Assembly (NCBI RefSeq): GCF_000967965.1
Contig: NZ_LACC01000008.1
Coordinates: 1-64,000, forward strand
Direction of reading: 5' to 3'
Origin: Pseudomonas fluorescens
GTDB taxonomy: Bacteria; Pseudomonadota; Gammaproteobacteria; Pseudomonadales; Pseudomonadaceae
DNA: 64,000 nucleotides
A program made the position numbers and the translations under genes. Each line of letters starts with the position of its first letter. Position 1 is the first letter of the stretch. Of this stretch, positions 45,269 through 52,485 are shown one piece after another. The notes below the pieces were generated by a model, which ran no database searches, was not told the DNA's origin, and saw only the letters and a program-made list of their open reading frames with translations.

Positions 45269-46300
45269 ATGAATGACAACGCACAACGCTCACAAGCCGG
45301 CCAGCTGAAACATGGCAGTACCACACTGGATCCCCGGGAGTTTCGCCACGCTCTGGGGACGTTCACCACGGGTGTCACCATCATTACAGCTCGCGACCAG
45401 GACGATGCCCCCGTCGGCGTAACGGCCAATAGTTTCAACTCTGTGTCCCTGGACCCTCCACTGGTGCTCTGGAGCCTGGCTCGCAAATCACAGAGCCTCG
45501 CCACCTTCGAAAACGCCAGCCACTGGGCTGTGCATATCCTCGCCCACGACCAGGGCGAACTCTCGGCGCGTTTCGCCCGTAGCGTCTCCGGGCCGGAGAA
45601 GTTCGACGGAATCGAGTACGAGGGCGGCCTGGGCTCGGCGCCGCTGCTGGCCGGCTGCACCACTCGGCTGCAGTGCCGCACGGCCCATATCTACGATGGC
45701 GGCGACCACATCATCCTGGTGGGCGAAGTACTCAAGTTCGACAAGTCCGATACCCCTCCGCTGGTATTCCAGAGTGGCAACTACGCCATCGCCACCAGCA
45801 CCGCGCAAACCATCATGCCACCTCCTGACGAGGACCCTCGTAACGTCAGCGAAGCCAGCCCCCTTGGCTATTTGCTGGCCAGCGCATACCTGCACTTCTC
45901 CGCCAGGACGCAGGAACATGCCTCTGAGCTCAAACTCAACAACATCGAGTACCTGGTCCTCAGTGCACTGGGTACGCGGGAAGGACGCACCTACCACGAG
46001 TTGATTTCCCTCGCCGCGTACACCGGACGGGAAGTCGGCCCTGAATCGTTAAACGACCTGGCAGCGAGAGGGTTGATTCGCATCGATGACGAACGCACCT
46101 CACCGGACGATGAGGACCACGCGCAAATTTTCCTGACACCTGAAGGCAAGAAAGTCGTCGCTCGCATCATCAGCCAGAGTCAGCAGGTGGAGGAAACGAT
46201 GATGCGACAGCTCGGAGTCCCCGAGACCATTGCGCTACGTACCCTACTGAGTCGCTTCGTGAGGATCCACAGTCCGCTTATCCCCTATCGCTGGTTCTGA
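45269..46300 (+). CDS. hsaB: Flavin reductase fused to a MarR-like domain (HsaB-type partner of HsaA)
   Basis: A 343-residue two-domain protein. Residues about 20-185 form a flavin-reductase domain (FRHALGTFTTGVTIITARD, GVTANSFNSVSLDPPLVLW, HILAHDQGELSARFA), the type that feeds reduced flavin to HsaA. Residues about 200-335 form a MarR-like winged helix (LNNIEYLVLSALGTREGRTYHELISLAAYTG, then VGPESLNDLAARGLIRIDDE and IFLTPEGKKVV). The same fusion is known in the C1 reductase of Acinetobacter 4-hydroxyphenylacetate hydroxylase, where the MarR part makes reduction depend on substrate. Simple HsaB proteins lack it. Substrate-gated reductase activity is therefore predicted for steroid ring hydroxylation. 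Confidence 0.83.
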   Translation: MNDNAQRSQAGQLKHGSTTLDPREFRHALGTFTTGVTIITARDQDDAPVGVTANSFNSVSLDPPLVLWSLARKSQSLATFENASHWAVHILAHDQGELSARFARSVSGPEKFDGIEYEGGLGSAPLLAGCTTRLQCRTAHIYDGGDHIILVGEVLKFDKSDTPPLVFQSGNYAIATSTAQTIMPPPDEDPRNVSEASPLGYLLASAYLHFSARTQEHASELKLNNIEYLVLSALGTREGRTYHELISLAAYTGREVGPESLNDLAARGLIRIDDERTSPDDEDHAQIFLTPEGKKVVARIISQSQQVEETMMRQLGVPETIALRTLLSRFVRIHSPLIPYRWF

Positions 46301-46369
46301 GGCTGTCCCGCTAGCTCTGCGAAAGAAACCTTGATCTCACGGTTCACATCGCTGGAGCTCGCAACACTG

Positions 46370-46530
46370 AGTCTTTGTATGAACCTGGTACTGAATGCCC
46401 AGCATCCGCTGCAATTCACGAATCTGCTTGAGCGCATCGCTCAGCTCGGATGCCGGCACACTGCTTCACCAGCACTGACCGCCGAGAGGCTACCGTCCTG
46501 ATACTTTTGCCGATGGCTACGCTGATTGAG
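46370..46530 (-). pseudogene. IS3-family (IS2-group) OrfA relic
   Basis: The minus strand reads HRQKYQDGSLSAVSAGEAV and then, after a frameshift, [20 protein letters not shown]. This is the typical OrfA segment of IS2-group elements ([31 protein letters not shown]). Only this part survives; the N-terminus, OrfB and ends are missing. It overlaps the 3' end of the NIPSNAP gene. Confidence 0.7.
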
Positions 46531-46882
46531 CATCGGTTTTAGATAGAACTACGGAAGCTCTGACGGCATCAATTACGTCTCGAGTGAGCGCCATAACTGT
46601 CGTTGTACTGACTTCAATCCGACTGATAATGTCTGCTCGCGGGCCCTGTTTCCAGGCAGCGCTTGCATAAAAAATATCTTGAGATGCTAGGCGATGGCTC
46701 TCGCTTTCATAGGAGCGAATCAGGTGATAGCTGTCACAATCATGTAATGAGCCGCCATAAGAAACGACATCTATGCCAGCTTCCAGGTGAAGCGGAACAC
46801 TTACATTCTGCATTATTCGATGAAAATCCAATCCCGATCCTGGCTTCAAGGTGTACATCAGGATTTCAATAATTCGAGTCAT
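46517..46882 (-). CDS. NIPSNAP-family small protein
   Basis: A 121-residue ferredoxin-like (dimeric alpha-beta barrel) protein with the NIPSNAP outline: MTRIIEILMYTLKPGSGLDFH at the N-terminus and YHLIRSYESESHRLASQDIFYAS in the middle. The domain looks complete, but the last residues (SKTDAQSA) come from the IS3-like relic, so the original C-terminus was probably cut. Function is not known; such proteins often accompany catabolic genes. Confidence 0.65.
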   Translation of the reverse strand: MTRIIEILMYTLKPGSGLDFHRIMQNVSVPLHLEAGIDVVSYGGSLHDCDSYHLIRSYESESHRLASQDIFYASAAWKQGPRADIISRIEVSTTTVMALTRDVIDAVRASVVLSKTDAQSA

Positions 46883-46936
46883 TCCAAGTCTTCCATGTGG
46901 AGTTTCAACGTGAGCATCCGTACATCCCAGCTTACG

Positions 46937-47025
46937 TTATTTGGCTGGAGTCCAGTTGTGCGGCAGCAGCTGCGTAATCTCACTCGCCCGCTGCGTCGGC
47001 AATCGAAGGCTGTCTGTGTGGACGT
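46937..47025 (-). pseudogene. IS66 transposase C-terminal relic
   Basis: The minus strand encodes RLPTQRASEITQLLPHNW-TPAK followed by a stop. This matches the usual end of IS66-family TnpC (LPTQ-ISELLPHRW). Everything upstream is lost into an unrelated acetyltransferase tail read on the opposite strand. Confidence 0.6.
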
Positions 47026-47104
47026 TCAATGCACGAGCCACGCGCCTGTACACAGAGTTGGGGTTTGAGACACGTGCACTCGAGATGGGAATGCGCGTGC
47101 AGGG
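47013..47104 (+). pseudogene. GNAT acetyltransferase C-terminal fragment
   Basis: The plus strand reads VWTFNARATRLYTELGFETR and then ALEMGMRV, a typical GNAT motif-B ending (N-A-LY--LGF). No upstream acetyltransferase core exists; it is replaced by the IS66 relic. The fragment is a remnant left by insertion and deletion. Confidence 0.6.
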
Positions 47105-47213
47105 GGGATTCCCTTCATATGAGCGACCGCAACGGGTCGGTTTCAGCCGGTCGTGGCAGGCAGAAATCGGCCAAAAGCAGGCATCTCCTTGCAGCAATCC
47201 ATATGCTCACATT

Positions 47214-47555
47214 TCAACCTGCGCGATCGTCTGGATCAGCCCGCATGCCAACGGCTCCAAATTCAATTGGGGCTTTTATGTAGAACAAGGAAATTTCCTC
47301 GGCCTCAAGGCGCTCAAACAAGCGAGTGAACTCTTCTTCAGTAATTGCCAGACGGATCTCGGTTGGCTGATCAGCCAGCTCAAAAAAATGCGAGGAATGC
47401 AGTTTTCCCGAATGTCCGAAGCCTTCAATACCGGTTGCCAGAGTGGCTCCACGCAGCCCCATTTCTTTGGCCAGATCGACAAGCCAGTCACCGAGCATTT
47501 TTCCATGATGACGGCGGTTCTGTTGGGTAAAGAAAATCACCAGAAACCCTTTCAT
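47214..47555 (-). CDS. DUF190 protein, CrcB-associated
   Basis: A 113-residue DUF190 protein (MKGFLVIFFTQQNRRHHGKML, then GATLATGIEGFGHSGKLHSSHFFELADQPTEI). Its ferredoxin-like, PII-like fold is often encoded beside crcB, as here (14 bp after crcB on the coding strand), and is thought to act in fluoride resistance or sensing. GAGGTGA ribosome site. Confidence 0.88.
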   Translation of the reverse strand: MKGFLVIFFTQQNRRHHGKMLGDWLVDLAKEMGLRGATLATGIEGFGHSGKLHSSHFFELADQPTEIRLAITEEEFTRLFERLEAEEISLFYIKAPIEFGAVGMRADPDDRAG

Positions 47556-47569
47556 GACTGATCACCTCT

Positions 47570-47950
47570 TTAGCGTGTGCCAAATTGAAACGAGAGAAGC
47601 CCTGCGGCAGTCATCACCAGTGAGCCAGCGACGTGGAGCGATATGGCACCAATCGCCCAAAACAATCTGCCCTCCTGAATCAAGGTGACAGTTTCAGCTG
47701 AGAACGTAGAGAAGGTTGTCAGCCCCCCACAGAAGCCGGTGATGATCAGTAGTCGCCATTCGGGACTCAGCGATGGCGTTGCTGCCAGGAAGGCAATCGC
47801 TAAACCGATGATGTATCCCCCAACCATGTTGGCAATCAGGGTGCCCGGCGGAACAGTTGGGAACAGGGCATTGAGTTTGATACCCAGCAACCAGCGTAAC
47901 CAGGCTCCAAGTGATGCGCCGATAGCGATAACGAGCAATGACTTCAGCAT
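47570..47950 (-). CDS. crcB: Fluoride exporter CrcB/Fluc
   Basis: A 126-residue four-helix membrane protein forming the dimeric fluoride channel. Family blocks: [47 protein letters not shown] (Phe-box and Thr-rich region). ATG 47950 follows AGGAGA; the longer in-frame ORF to 48082 is unlikely. The leader carries two hairpins and what may be the 3' half of a fluoride riboswitch. Confidence 0.92.
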   Translation of the reverse strand: MLKSLLVIAIGASLGAWLRWLLGIKLNALFPTVPPGTLIANMVGGYIIGLAIAFLAATPSLSPEWRLLIITGFCGGLTTFSTFSAETVTLIQEGRLFWAIGAISLHVAGSLVMTAAGLLSFQFGTR

Positions 47951-48042
47951 AGCTGCGCGTCTCCTATCGGCATGAACAGGCGAGAAATCTCTGACAACTG
48001 GATGAACAGATGGGGGATGAACGGGGAGATTGAAATCACGAT

Positions 48043-48113
48043 CCTGTCCTAAGTTGGAGGACAGGGCGACATACCTACGCACCCTGTCCAGGGTTCACGT
48101 AGGCATCATCAGC
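48043..48113 (-). promoter_or_regulatory. crcB leader: two hairpins and possible 3' half of a fluoride riboswitch
   Basis: Reading the minus strand, GCTGATGATGCC (48113-48102) resembles the 3' CTGATG-CCT segment of fluoride aptamers. It runs directly into CCTACG-ACCCTG paired with CAGGGT-CGTAGG (48103-48074), a possible expression-platform hairpin sharing the CCTACG. A second perfect 7-bp hairpin follows at 48065-48043. The aptamer's 5' half (GG-GATG-CC and AAC-GCC parts) is not present upstream, where a receiver fragment is encoded instead. Confidence 0.35.
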
Positions 48114-48184
48114 ATCAGGCTATCAGGCGTGTCATCGACCACCAGCAGGGTCGGCGGACTGTAATGACGCTGTTCGGCACTCAT
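48095..48184 (-). pseudogene. Response-regulator receiver N-terminal fragment
   Basis: A 29-codon frame (ATG 48184) contains TLLVVDDTPDSLML, the first strand and acidic pair of a receiver domain, and then stops within the crcB leader. It appears to be the start of a deleted response-regulator gene fused to the leader. Confidence 0.55.
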
Positions 48185-48465
48185 GACGGGTGGCCCCCTT
48201 GCCGGAAATAGACATCCCGAGGCAATACTTCCACTGTCGCCCCGGCGCAAGAGAGCTTAGCTGCTGTTCTCCAGGGCTGCCCGGCGTCGAGCCCGAACCT
48301 GAAGCCTCAGCCATTGCCCTCATATTGCGGGTCAATAGTCTGTTTGAGGTATTACCCGGGGCTGCCCTTGATTGACTATGACGCCGAGGATTTTCGGTCA
48401 TCCGGATGCACCAGGCAGCACGACCGCTGCGCCATCCATCAACCGCAACGAGGAGCTTGATAGCT
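48185..48465. other. Intergenic scrap region
   Basis: No intact gene is supported in these 281 bp. Short open frames on both strands have no ribosome site or recognisable motif. The region presumably supplies the promoter of the EthD gene, whose GAGGAG site is at its end. Confidence 0.5.
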
Positions 48466-49167
48466 GTGGAAAAAGTCATCTATCTGCTGTGGCGTGATAC
48501 TCAAGTCAGTCCTGATACCTTCGCCCGTCGCCTGCGCAGTGAGGTCGCCGGGCAATTGCAGGCACTCGGTGCCCGTGGTGTGCAATTGAACCTGGCCGAT
48601 GCCGATGTGCAGCCAGCCGCCGGCCTGCGCCAGGAAAACAACCGGCCATTGCCCGATGGTAGCCTGTCGCTGTGGCTGGACAGTGCCAACGGGCCGGCTC
48701 GTCTCCCGTTCGACCAATTGATCAGCGCGGCAACCGCGCGCATGGCCGCCTACCTGGTCTGCGAGTCGGTCGCCATCGCCAATACTCGCTTCCCTGCAAC
48801 ACCCGGTGAGCGTACCCACGGGTTTGCCCAACTGGCCCTGCTGACCCGCCCTCCACGCCTGACCCCAGAGGCCTGGCTGGACATCTGGCGCAACCATCAC
48901 ACGGCAGTGGCCGTGGACACGCAAGCCAACTTCCAGTACGTGCAAAACCTGGTGGTGTCGGCACTGACCCACGGCGCCCCACGGATCGATGCCATCGTCG
49001 AAGAGTGTTTTCCGCCAGCGGCCATGACCGATCCCATGGCCTTTTTCGATGCGGCGGGAGACGAAGCAAAATTCCAGCGCAACCTGGCGGCGATGATGGA
49101 CAGCTGCAGCCACTTCATCGATTTCGACAAGATCGACGTGCTGCCCACCAGCCAGTACTGTCTGTAG
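48466..49167 (+). CDS. EthD-domain protein
   Basis: A 233-residue protein with two ferredoxin-like halves. The second (about residues 120-230) is a clear EthD domain (RPPRLTPEAWLDIWRNHHTAVAVDTQANFQYVQNLV). EthD-type proteins accompany oxidative catabolic systems, and some are decarboxylases or isomerases; the role here is unknown. GTG 48466 was chosen, with GAGGAG about 10 bases upstream. It is convergent with the dehydrogenase gene; a hairpin separates them. Confidence 0.78.
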   Translation: MEKVIYLLWRDTQVSPDTFARRLRSEVAGQLQALGARGVQLNLADADVQPAAGLRQENNRPLPDGSLSLWLDSANGPARLPFDQLISAATARMAAYLVCESVAIANTRFPATPGERTHGFAQLALLTRPPRLTPEAWLDIWRNHHTAVAVDTQANFQYVQNLVVSALTHGAPRIDAIVEECFPPAAMTDPMAFFDAAGDEAKFQRNLAAMMDSCSHFIDFDKIDVLPTSQYCL

Positions 49168-49197
49168 GAGCGGGAAATCGTCATGCGTGAAGCGTGT

Positions 49198-49220
49198 CAG
49201 GGCCCAGCCTCCGGGCCCTG
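49198..49220. terminator. Bidirectional hairpin between convergent genes
   Basis: CAGGGCCC (49198-49205) pairs with GGGCCCTG (49213-49220) around a 7-base loop, between the convergent EthD and dehydrogenase stops. It is a likely shared terminator despite no long T-run. Confidence 0.6.
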
Positions 49221-49224
49221 ATGC

Positions 49225-50223
49225 TCAAACCTGCTTCAAGGCGCCATCGAACGCTGGCGTCAATCCCGACAACTCCAGCTTGCGCACAAAGTCGCCGAGG
49301 CGCTGCTGCTTGTAGGCGTCCACGTCCATGTCTCGGTAGTCGTAGAAACCCTGGCCATCGCGCAAGCCATTGCGGCCGTTTTGCATGTTGTCGGCGATCA
49401 CCTGTGGCGACTCGAAGCGCGGTGACAGCGCTCCACTCAGGTAACGCGAGGCGTAGTACAAAATGTCGCCGCCGCCCCAGTCGATGAACTCAAGCAGGCC
49501 CAGCACCGAGAAGCGCAAACCAAACCCGACGCGTACCGCCGTGTCGATATCTTCTGCGCTGGCCACGCCCTCTTCCACCATCCGTGCGGCTTCGTTCATC
49601 ACCAATGCCTGGATGCGCGGCACGATGTAGCCAGCCACCGGATTGCACACCACGGGCACCTTGCCGATACGCTTGAGCAGTTGCAGCAACCGTTCGACCA
49701 CCTGCGGGCAGGTCGCTTCGCTGCGGCTGACTTCCACCAGCGGCATCAGGTACGCCGGATTGAGCCAGTGCGCGTTCACAAAGCGCTGCGGCTCACTGAC
49801 CATTTCGCTCAACTCGGTGACCAGAAACGTCGAGGTGGTCGACGCGATGATGGTCGATGCCGGGACATGCTCGCTGACCCAGGCGAAGGTCTGCTGCTTG
49901 ACCGCGATGACTTCCGGTACCGCTTCGAACACCAGGTCGCACTGGCGCAAAGCTTCTACGGCCTCTGATCTGGATTGCAGCGTCAACCGGGACAATGCGA
50001 TGTCCGCCTGTTCCAGTTGGAGCACGCCGAGTCTTACCAGCATCTGCAATTCGCTGCGGATGTTGTTGCGCACACGCTCGAAGTAGCCGTGCCGCTCTTC
50101 CTCGGCGCGATCCTTGATATCGATGAGGGTCACCGGCAGGCCCGCATGGATGAACGCCAGGGCAATGCCCTCGCCCATCCGGCCAGCGCCGACCACGCTG
50201 ACTTGGGGCAGCGCGGCGTTCAT
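49225..50223 (-). CDS. 3-hydroxyacyl-CoA dehydrogenase-family oxidoreductase
   Basis: A 332-residue NAD-dependent dehydrogenase. The Rossmann motif VVGAGRMGEGIALAF is at residues 9-23. The catalytic region STTSTFLVTELSE, then HWLNPAYLMPLVEV and the C-terminal dimerisation domain follow the 3-hydroxyacyl-CoA/carnitine-dehydrogenase plan. HWLNP, in place of the usual HFFNP, is more like carnitine or hydroxy-acid dehydrogenases. Its start overlaps the stop of the opine-dehydrogenase-like gene, showing coupling. Substrate unknown. Confidence 0.84.
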   Translation of the reverse strand: MNAALPQVSVVGAGRMGEGIALAFIHAGLPVTLIDIKDRAEEERHGYFERVRNNIRSELQMLVRLGVLQLEQADIALSRLTLQSRSEAVEALRQCDLVFEAVPEVIAVKQQTFAWVSEHVPASTIIASTTSTFLVTELSEMVSEPQRFVNAHWLNPAYLMPLVEVSRSEATCPQVVERLLQLLKRIGKVPVVCNPVAGYIVPRIQALVMNEAARMVEEGVASAEDIDTAVRVGFGLRFSVLGLLEFIDWGGGDILYYASRYLSGALSPRFESPQVIADNMQNGRNGLRDGQGFYDYRDMDVDAYKQQRLGDFVRKLELSGLTPAFDGALKQV

Positions 50224-51329
50224 CAGTTGTAGCCCTTGGTCAGCAGTTCGGTCATCTGCGCCCGGTTCAGCGTGGCCAGACCGAGGTTTTCCAGGGTGCG
50301 GCCCTCGGCGTAGAGATCACGACCCGCGACGACCGAGGCAATGCTCAGCAAGCCCTGCGCCACCGGAGTCGGCACACCGGCCCAGCGGCCGACGGACACC
50401 AGGAAGGACAGGCCCAGGCGGGTATCTTCGAGCATGTAGCGATGTTTCTGCAGGTCGATGTCTTCGCGCCAGTCACCGCTGTCGGTCAGCTTGCCGTGGG
50501 CACCGCGACCGTACATCCACTCATCGCCTTCGGTGGTGTTGTAGTGATCGGCCAGCGGGAAGTGCGGCGCGCCGTAGGTCAGTGCTTCGCGCACGGCCAT
50601 GCGCTCGGCATCCAGTTGGTTGGTCACGCGACGAATCGACGGTTGGGTGCCTTCGTTGTGAATGTCCCAGGCCTCGAAATGCTCCAGGGGACCTGCGTTC
50701 ATCATGATCAGCGGCGGGTGGATGATGGGGCCGGCGTTCATGAGCGCACCACTCAGGGCATCTTCAATCGGCTCGACGCTCGGGTAGGCTTCACGCAGCA
50801 CCGCAAAAGCATGCTCGGACAGATTGCTGGGGAATACGCCGGTCGGCAGGCGGGTGGCGTAGCCGCTGATCACCAGGTCGCTGGCGCCGTGTTTGCGTAC
50901 CAGGTACGGCAGCGTGCCGGTTTCAGCGAAGGCAACCTTGCTCCGGTTGCCCGCATCGGCCATGGCCTTGGCAAACACGAAGCTGCCGAAAGTGCCCGGC
51001 GGCAGGAACACCACCTGACCGTCGTGCAGGTGCGGCGCCACGTGTTTGGCCAGGTCTTCGTGGGAGGTCGACGGCAGCGGGATGATCACCAGTTGCGCAT
51101 CGCCCAGGGCTTCGGCCAGGTCGTCGGTGAACGACAGCTTGTCGCCCTGCTTTCCGACGGACAATTTGCGAGTGCCCTTGTAGTCCTTGATGGTCAGGCT
51201 GCCGATGGCCAGCAGTTCCTTGAGCGCGGCGGAGTCTCTACGCCACAGGCGGGTCTGGTGCCCCTTTTCAGCCATTTCGACAGCAGCGGCGTAACAGCCG
51301 TGACCACCACCCAGCACAGTAATATTCAT
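50223..51329 (-). CDS. Opine/octopine dehydrogenase-family protein
   Basis: A 368-residue protein of the NAD/NADP octopine-nopaline dehydrogenase family. The nucleotide motif is VLGGGHGCYAAAVEMAEKG (residues 4-22). The C-terminal octopine-DH domain contains NAGPIIHPPLIMMNAG and a His/Asp-bearing segment (YGAPHFPLADHYNTTEGDEW). In catabolic settings such enzymes may oxidise opine-like N-substituted amino acids or act on hydroxy acids. AAGGAG precedes ATG 51329. The operator at 51391-51420 lies just upstream. Confidence 0.84.
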   Translation of the reverse strand: MNITVLGGGHGCYAAAVEMAEKGHQTRLWRRDSAALKELLAIGSLTIKDYKGTRKLSVGKQGDKLSFTDDLAEALGDAQLVIIPLPSTSHEDLAKHVAPHLHDGQVVFLPPGTFGSFVFAKAMADAGNRSKVAFAETGTLPYLVRKHGASDLVISGYATRLPTGVFPSNLSEHAFAVLREAYPSVEPIEDALSGALMNAGPIIHPPLIMMNAGPLEHFEAWDIHNEGTQPSIRRVTNQLDAERMAVREALTYGAPHFPLADHYNTTEGDEWMYGRGAHGKLTDSGDWREDIDLQKHRYMLEDTRLGLSFLVSVGRWAGVPTPVAQGLLSIASVVAGRDLYAEGRTLENLGLATLNRAQMTELLTKGYN

Positions 51330-51390
51330 GCAGATACTCCTTTTTGTTAGAGACTCGATCCTATCGAGCCGCACCGCCACAGACTCATCC

Positions 51391-51420
51391 GATTGCGCAG
51401 CCGAATGACGGATTGCGCAG
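51391..51420 (-). promoter_or_regulatory. AraC-type direct-repeat operator, copy 1
   Basis: GATTGCGCAG at 51391-51400 and again, identically, at 51411-51420: a 20-bp period, about two helical turns, as for AraC/XylS half-sites. It lies between the araC stop and the opine-dehydrogenase-like gene, upstream of a TAGGAT -10-like box on the minus strand. The same pair occurs at 55707-55736. Confidence 0.72.
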
Positions 51421-51425
51421 GAGTC

Positions 51426-52403
51426 TCAGTGCTTCTGCCGCCGCAGTGTGTCCGACGGCAGACAGCCATAGCGATGCCGATAGGCGCTGGAGAAATGCCC
51501 GAAGCTGTTGATGCCGTGTCGCAACAGGATATCGGTGACGGTTTCACCGGCCCTGCCCTGTTTGAGCGACTCGTGGATCACCGCCAGGCGCCGGTCGCGG
51601 ATGTACTCGACCGGCGCCTGCTGGAGAAACTGGTTAAAACCGTTCTGCAAGGTGCGCACGGAGACGCCACACAGCTCGCTCAAGGTCATCAGGCTGATCG
51701 GTTCGTCGAGGTGTTCCTCGATGTAGTCACGGGCCTTCTTCACGTGGTGCGGCAGCGGCGCGCGCGAATCGATCAACAGATCCGCCGAGTAGTTGTGCGG
51801 CAACTGTGTGAGCAGCAGTTGCATCAGGTATTCGGACAGGCCGCTGGCGAGGCGCGAACCGTCCACGCCGCTGCCGTACAACCGGCAAATGTAGTCCAGG
51901 GTGTGATAGAGGCTGACGACGCCGGCCCCCAGGTGGTCGACGCTGACATCAAAGATCACCGACTGCCGCAGGCTGCGGCCGAGCAGGCGTTGCAGTTGGG
52001 TCTCCAGGGCATCACGGTCGACGCGCAGGATCAGGTTGCGGCACTCGCCATCGGTGACGATGCGGCTTTGCGCGAACGGCGAGGAAACGCTCAGATAGCC
52101 CGACTGCATCGCCGCGCTGCGCCGCCCATGGGCAACCTCGCAATGCCCCTGCAAGGTAATGCGAAACAGGTACTGATCGGCAATGTCGCCGATGGTGATC
52201 TCCACCGGTGCGCCATAGCGCAGGTCGAGCAGCGCCGAATCGCCGAAGAATACGCCGTTGAGCCGAGTGTAAATGGGCTCGTCACGCAGCACGTTGAAGC
52301 TGTGCGGGCACAGGTATTGGCTGACCTTATCCTTGATCTCGCGGTAATCGGCCGAGCTGAGCAGGCTGTGCCGTTCCAACAGGTGTACATCATTCAACAT
52401 CAA
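51426..52403 (-). CDS. AraC/XylS-family regulator
   Basis: A 325-residue regulator with an N-terminal effector/dimerisation domain (about 1-200; XylS/FeaR-like) and a C-terminal double helix-turn-helix (about 215-320; ISLMTLSELCGVSVRTLQNGFNQFLQQAPVEYIRDRRL, then TVTDILLRHGINSFGHFSSAYRHRYG). It sits inside the minus-strand run between MFS and opine-dehydrogenase genes. The two direct-repeat operators, one beside it and one before the porin gene, are its likely targets. Confidence 0.9.
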   Translation of the reverse strand: MMLNDVHLLERHSLLSSADYREIKDKVSQYLCPHSFNVLRDEPIYTRLNGVFFGDSALLDLRYGAPVEITIGDIADQYLFRITLQGHCEVAHGRRSAAMQSGYLSVSSPFAQSRIVTDGECRNLILRVDRDALETQLQRLLGRSLRQSVIFDVSVDHLGAGVVSLYHTLDYICRLYGSGVDGSRLASGLSEYLMQLLLTQLPHNYSADLLIDSRAPLPHHVKKARDYIEEHLDEPISLMTLSELCGVSVRTLQNGFNQFLQQAPVEYIRDRRLAVIHESLKQGRAGETVTDILLRHGINSFGHFSSAYRHRYGCLPSDTLRRQKH

Positions 52404-52485
52404 GGGTTCTCCTGACCTGGAGCACCTCGGCCCCGCTCCCTTTAACAGGAGCGAGGCCGGGGCGCCGATCGTGGACTATGACCAA

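Noticed and set aside
47110..47190. Pseudomonas-like dispersed repeat sense in the CGACCGCAACGGGTCG area
   Set aside because: It feels familiar as an intergenic repeat, but only one copy is in this window, so it cannot be supported here.
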